A DNA stretch of 17,556 nt from Burkholderiaceae bacterium (GTDB lineage: Bacteria > Pseudomonadota > Gammaproteobacteria > Burkholderiales > Burkholderiaceae_C). The DNA lies in NCBI GenBank assembly GCA_024235855.1, contig JACKLN010000020.1, forward strand, positions 1-17,556, given 5' to 3'. Of the stretch, positions 14,605 through 17,556 are shown one piece after another (within the stretch, counting starts at the first letter, position 1; each line of letters begins with the position of its first letter). The notes under the pieces were generated by a model. It saw only the letters and a program-made list of their open reading frames with translations, did no database searches and was not told where the DNA came from. A program made the position numbers and the translations under genes.

Positions 14605-15651
14605 TCAGGAGAGGGAAACCGCCTCGAGCGGCCAGCGCGGCAGCACGTCGAAGCGAGGCGGCGCCGGGTCGGCGGCCGGCAGGCCGTGCTGCCAGCGAAG
14701 CGCGGCGGCGAGCGCGATCATCGCACCGTTGTCGGTGCACAGCGCCGGCGGCGGGTAGTGCACGCGGGCGCCCAGCCGCGCGGCGCGCGCATCCAGCGTC
14801 TCGCGCAGCAGGGCGTTGGCGCCGACACCGCCGGCCACCACCAGCCGTGTCAGCCCGGTGTCCTTCAGCGCCCGCACGGCCTTGGAGGTGAGCACGTCGA
14901 CGATGGCCTGCTGGGTGGACGCCGCCAGGTCCGCCCGCGCCTGCTCACAGACGTTCGGCCCGAGTTTCTGCAGCCGGGTCATCACCGCCGTCTTCAGGCC
15001 GGCGAAGGAAAAGTCCAGGTCACCGCTGTGCAGCAGCGGCCGTGGCAGGTCGAAGGCCTTGGGGTTGCCGAAGGCCGCCAGCCGCGCCAGCGCAGGCCCG
15101 CCCGGGTAGCCCAGGCCCAGCAGCTTGGCGCTCTTGTCGAAGGCCTCGCCGGCGGCGTCGTCCACCGTCTCGCCCAGCAGCGCATAGCGGCCCACGCCGT
15201 CCACGCGCATCAGCTGGGTGTGGCCGCCGGAGACCAGCAGCGCAACGAAGGGGAACGACGGCGCATCGGCGTCGGCCAGGAAGGGCGACAGCAGGTGCCC
15301 TTCCAGGTGGTGGATGCCCAGCGTCGGCCGGCCCAGCGCCAGGCCCAGCGACACCGCCACACCGGCGCCGACCAGCAGCGCGCCGGCGAGACCGGGGCCA
15401 CGGGTGTAGGCGATGAGGTCGACGTCGGCCAGCGTGGCACCGGCATCGGCCAGCACCTGGCGGGCCAGCGGCAGCACACGCCGGATGTGGTCGCGCGACG
15501 CCAGTTCCGGCACCACGCCGCCGTAAGCTTCGTGCATGGCCACCTGGCTGTGCAGGGCCTGGGCGCGCAGGCGAGGCACGCCCTCGGTGTCGGCCTGGAC
15601 CAGCGCGACACCGGTCTCGTCACAGGAGGATTCGAAGCCGAGAACGTTCAC
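14605..15651 (-). CDS. tsaD: tRNA N6-adenosine threonylcarbamoyltransferase
   Basis: TsaD (formerly Gcp/YgjD), with TsaB and TsaE, transfers threonylcarbamoyl to A37 of ANN-decoding tRNAs. The 348-residue product matches the family (337 in E. coli). It starts VNVLGFESSCDETG, has the metal-binding pair H115 and H119 in GIHHLEGHLLSP, the conserved LLVSGGHTQL, LDFSFAGLKTAV, VVAGGVGANALLRE and CTDNGAMIA. The GTG at 15651 is chosen because the family begins two or three residues before the LGIESSCDET-type motif. A GTG at 15702 in the same frame would add 17 non-conserved residues. No ribosome binding site is evident; a perfect 8-bp inverted repeat lies 9 nt upstream. Confidence 0.96.
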   Translation of the reverse strand: MNVLGFESSCDETGVALVQADTEGVPRLRAQALHSQVAMHEAYGGVVPELASRDHIRRVLPLARQVLADAGATLADVDLIAYTRGPGLAGALLVGAGVAVSLGLALGRPTLGIHHLEGHLLSPFLADADAPSFPFVALLVSGGHTQLMRVDGVGRYALLGETVDDAAGEAFDKSAKLLGLGYPGGPALARLAAFGNPKAFDLPRPLLHSGDLDFSFAGLKTAVMTRLQKLGPNVCEQARADLAASTQQAIVDVLTSKAVRALKDTGLTRLVVAGGVGANALLRETLDARAARLGARVHYPPPALCTDNGAMIALAAALRWQHGLPAADPAPPRFDVLPRWPLEAVSLS

Positions 15652-15660
15652 GGGTGCATT

Positions 15661-15684
15661 GTCGCCGGGACCGTGGCCGGCGAC
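15661..15684. repeat. Perfect 8-bp inverted repeat upstream of tsaD
   Basis: GTCGCCGG and CCGGCGAC are exact complements separated by 8 nt. In tsaD mRNA this would be a GC-rich hairpin 9 nt before the GTG start, where a ribosome binding site should be. On the plus strand it lies just upstream of the sigma-54-type promoter (about -57 to -34), so it could also be a DNA-binding site. Which role applies, if any, is not shown by the sequence. Confidence 0.65.
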
Positions 15685-15690
15685 GCCGGT

Positions 15691-15707
15691 CTGGCACGAC
15701 ACCTGCT
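15691..15707 (+). promoter_or_regulatory. Sigma-54 (RpoN) type promoter, plus strand
   Basis: CTGGCACGACACCTGCT matches the sigma-54 consensus YTGGCACG-N4-TTGCW at every conserved position except one (C for the first T of TTGC). The invariant GG (15693-15694, -25/-24) and GC (15705-15706, -13/-12) are exactly 10 nt apart as required. Transcription would start near 15718, leading away from tsaD and into the intergenic RNA. It is the only such match I noticed by eye. Confidence 0.6.
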
Positions 15708-15717
15708 AAAGCCCCTG

Positions 15718-15809
15718 CGGACGCAGCGAGTTCGGGCGTCCGTCTCCTCAGCAGGGCTCGAAGCCCACGTCACGCCCTCCGGGTTCCCACCCGGGGGGGC
15801 GCTTTTTTT
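15718..15809 (+). ncRNA. Candidate intergenic small RNA of about 92 nt
   Basis: Predicted from a sigma-54-type promoter and a strong terminator facing the same way. Hairpin 1: CGGACGC (15718-15724) pairs with GCGTCCG (15736-15742), 7 bp with an 11-nt loop. A single-stranded stretch then contains TCTCCTC (15743-15749 region), complementary to Shine-Dalgarno sequences. Hairpin 2: GGGCT-CGA-AGCCC (15754-15766). Hairpin 3 is the terminator. The RNA has no start codon and lies opposite no annotated coding sequence. It does not resemble 4.5S, 6S, tmRNA or RNase P RNA by eye. Strand and boundaries are inference; expression is unproven. Confidence 0.5.
15773..15809 (+). terminator. Strong intrinsic terminator, plus strand
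   Basis: CGCCCTCCGGGT (15773-15784) pairs with ACCCGGGGGGGCG (15789-15801) around the loop TCCC, with one bulged G and one wobble pair. It is followed at once by GC and seven Ts (15803-15809). Read on the minus strand, the run becomes As before the hairpin with no Ts after it, so it is not the terminator of fdx. It implies a plus-strand transcript. Confidence 0.88.
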
Positions 15810-15856
15810 GGGCAAGCCAGCGCGTTCAGCGCGCACCAGCACAGTGCCGCACCGAC

Positions 15857-16195
15857 TCAGTGCTTTTCCTTGGCGTGGTTGATCGAGTACTTGGGGATCT
15901 CGATCACCACGTCCTGGTCGGACACGATGGCCTGGCAGGACAGACGGGACGTGGGCGTCAGGCCCCAGGCGCGGTCGAGCAGGTCTTCCTCGGCCTCGTC
16001 CATCTCGCCCAGCGAGTTGAAGCCCTGCTTCACGACCACGTGGCAGGTGGTGCAGGCGCAGGCCATCTCGCAGGCGTGTTCGATCGGGATGCCGTGGTCG
16101 AGCATCGCCTCGCACAGCGAGGTGCCGCGCGGCGCCTCGATGGTGTCGCCTTCGGGGCAGTACTCGGCGTGGGGGAGGATGGTGATGCGGGGCAT
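15857..16195 (-). CDS. fdx: ISC system 2Fe-2S ferredoxin
   Basis: Adrenodoxin-type ferredoxin that supplies electrons to Fe-S cluster assembly on IscU. In 112 residues the ligands are C42, C48, C51 (HACEMACACTTCHVVV) and C87 (RLSCQAI), the same positions as E. coli Fdx; C46 is an additional conserved cysteine. DEAEEDLLDRAWGLTPTSRLSCQ (66-88) is the family signature. The start is 2 nt after the hscA stop, so the two are one operon. Downstream, a small hairpin GCGCG-CTGAA-CGCGC (15834-15820, minus strand) without a T-run is the only candidate 3'-end structure. Confidence 0.97.
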   Translation of the reverse strand: MPRITILPHAEYCPEGDTIEAPRGTSLCEAMLDHGIPIEHACEMACACTTCHVVVKQGFNSLGEMDEAEEDLLDRAWGLTPTSRLSCQAIVSDQDVVIEIPKYSINHAKEKH

Positions 16196-16197
16196 GT

Positions 16198-17556
<1,359 letters not shown>

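Noticed and set aside
15540..15660. NtrC-type enhancer site upstream of the sigma-54 promoter
   Set aside because: A TGCATGG...TGTGCA pair is present within tsaD, but the spacing does not fit the TGCAC-N7-GTGCA arrangement, so no activator is assigned.
15773..15809. Terminator for fdx
   Set aside because: The T-run follows the hairpin only on the plus strand; on the fdx strand the hairpin is preceded by As and not followed by Ts.
15718..15809. Known housekeeping RNA (4.5S, 6S, tmRNA, RNase P) or the rpsU gene often found beside tsaD
   Set aside because: No GGTCAGGTCCGGAAGGAAGC-type 4.5S core, no 6S-like bubble or length, no tRNA-like end, and no open frame resembling S21.

Overview
This is a GC-rich window from a betaproteobacterium, most likely Burkholderiales (the Rubrivivax/Leptothrix neighbourhood is a guess from overall feel, not a measured result). 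The evidence is separate nuoC and nuoD genes, a NuoG without N7-cluster cysteines, the order tpiA-secG-tRNA-Leu-nuoA, and the high GC coding bias. Every protein gene lies on the minus strand, so transcription runs from high to low coordinates. Both edges cut a gene: hscA loses its start on the right and nuoG its end on the left.

Right to left in transcription order: (1) the end of an iron-sulphur (ISC) cluster operon, hscA then fdx; (2) a 205-bp gap holding the most unusual material in the window: on the plus strand, a near-consensus sigma-54 promoter, a roughly 92-nt three-hairpin RNA and a strong intrinsic terminator, none of it explained by the flanking minus-strand genes; (3) tsaD, a periplasmic solute-binding protein gene carrying two frameshifts, and a class I/II aminotransferase, closely packed; (4) rpsO and pnp, with a structured rpsO leader, a terminator-like hairpin between the genes and a long 16-pair hairpin just before pnp, the arrangement expected for S15 and PNPase autoregulation; (5) qor-like NAD(P)H:quinone oxidoreductase, tpiA and secG; (6) tRNA-Leu(GAG) with its own terminator; (7) nuoABCDEFG, the front half of the respiratory complex I operon.

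The window is mainly housekeeping: Fe-S assembly (HscA, Fdx) supplies cofactors of the kind complex I needs; TsaD, S15 and tRNA-Leu serve translation; PNPase serves RNA turnover; SecG serves export; TpiA serves glycolysis. No mobile element, CRISPR array or defence cluster is visible. No gene-free stretch exceeds 300 bases; the longest is the 205 bp between tsaD and fdx. The candidate new element is the sigma-54-type small RNA there. It is supported by motif and structure only, with no homology or expression data.
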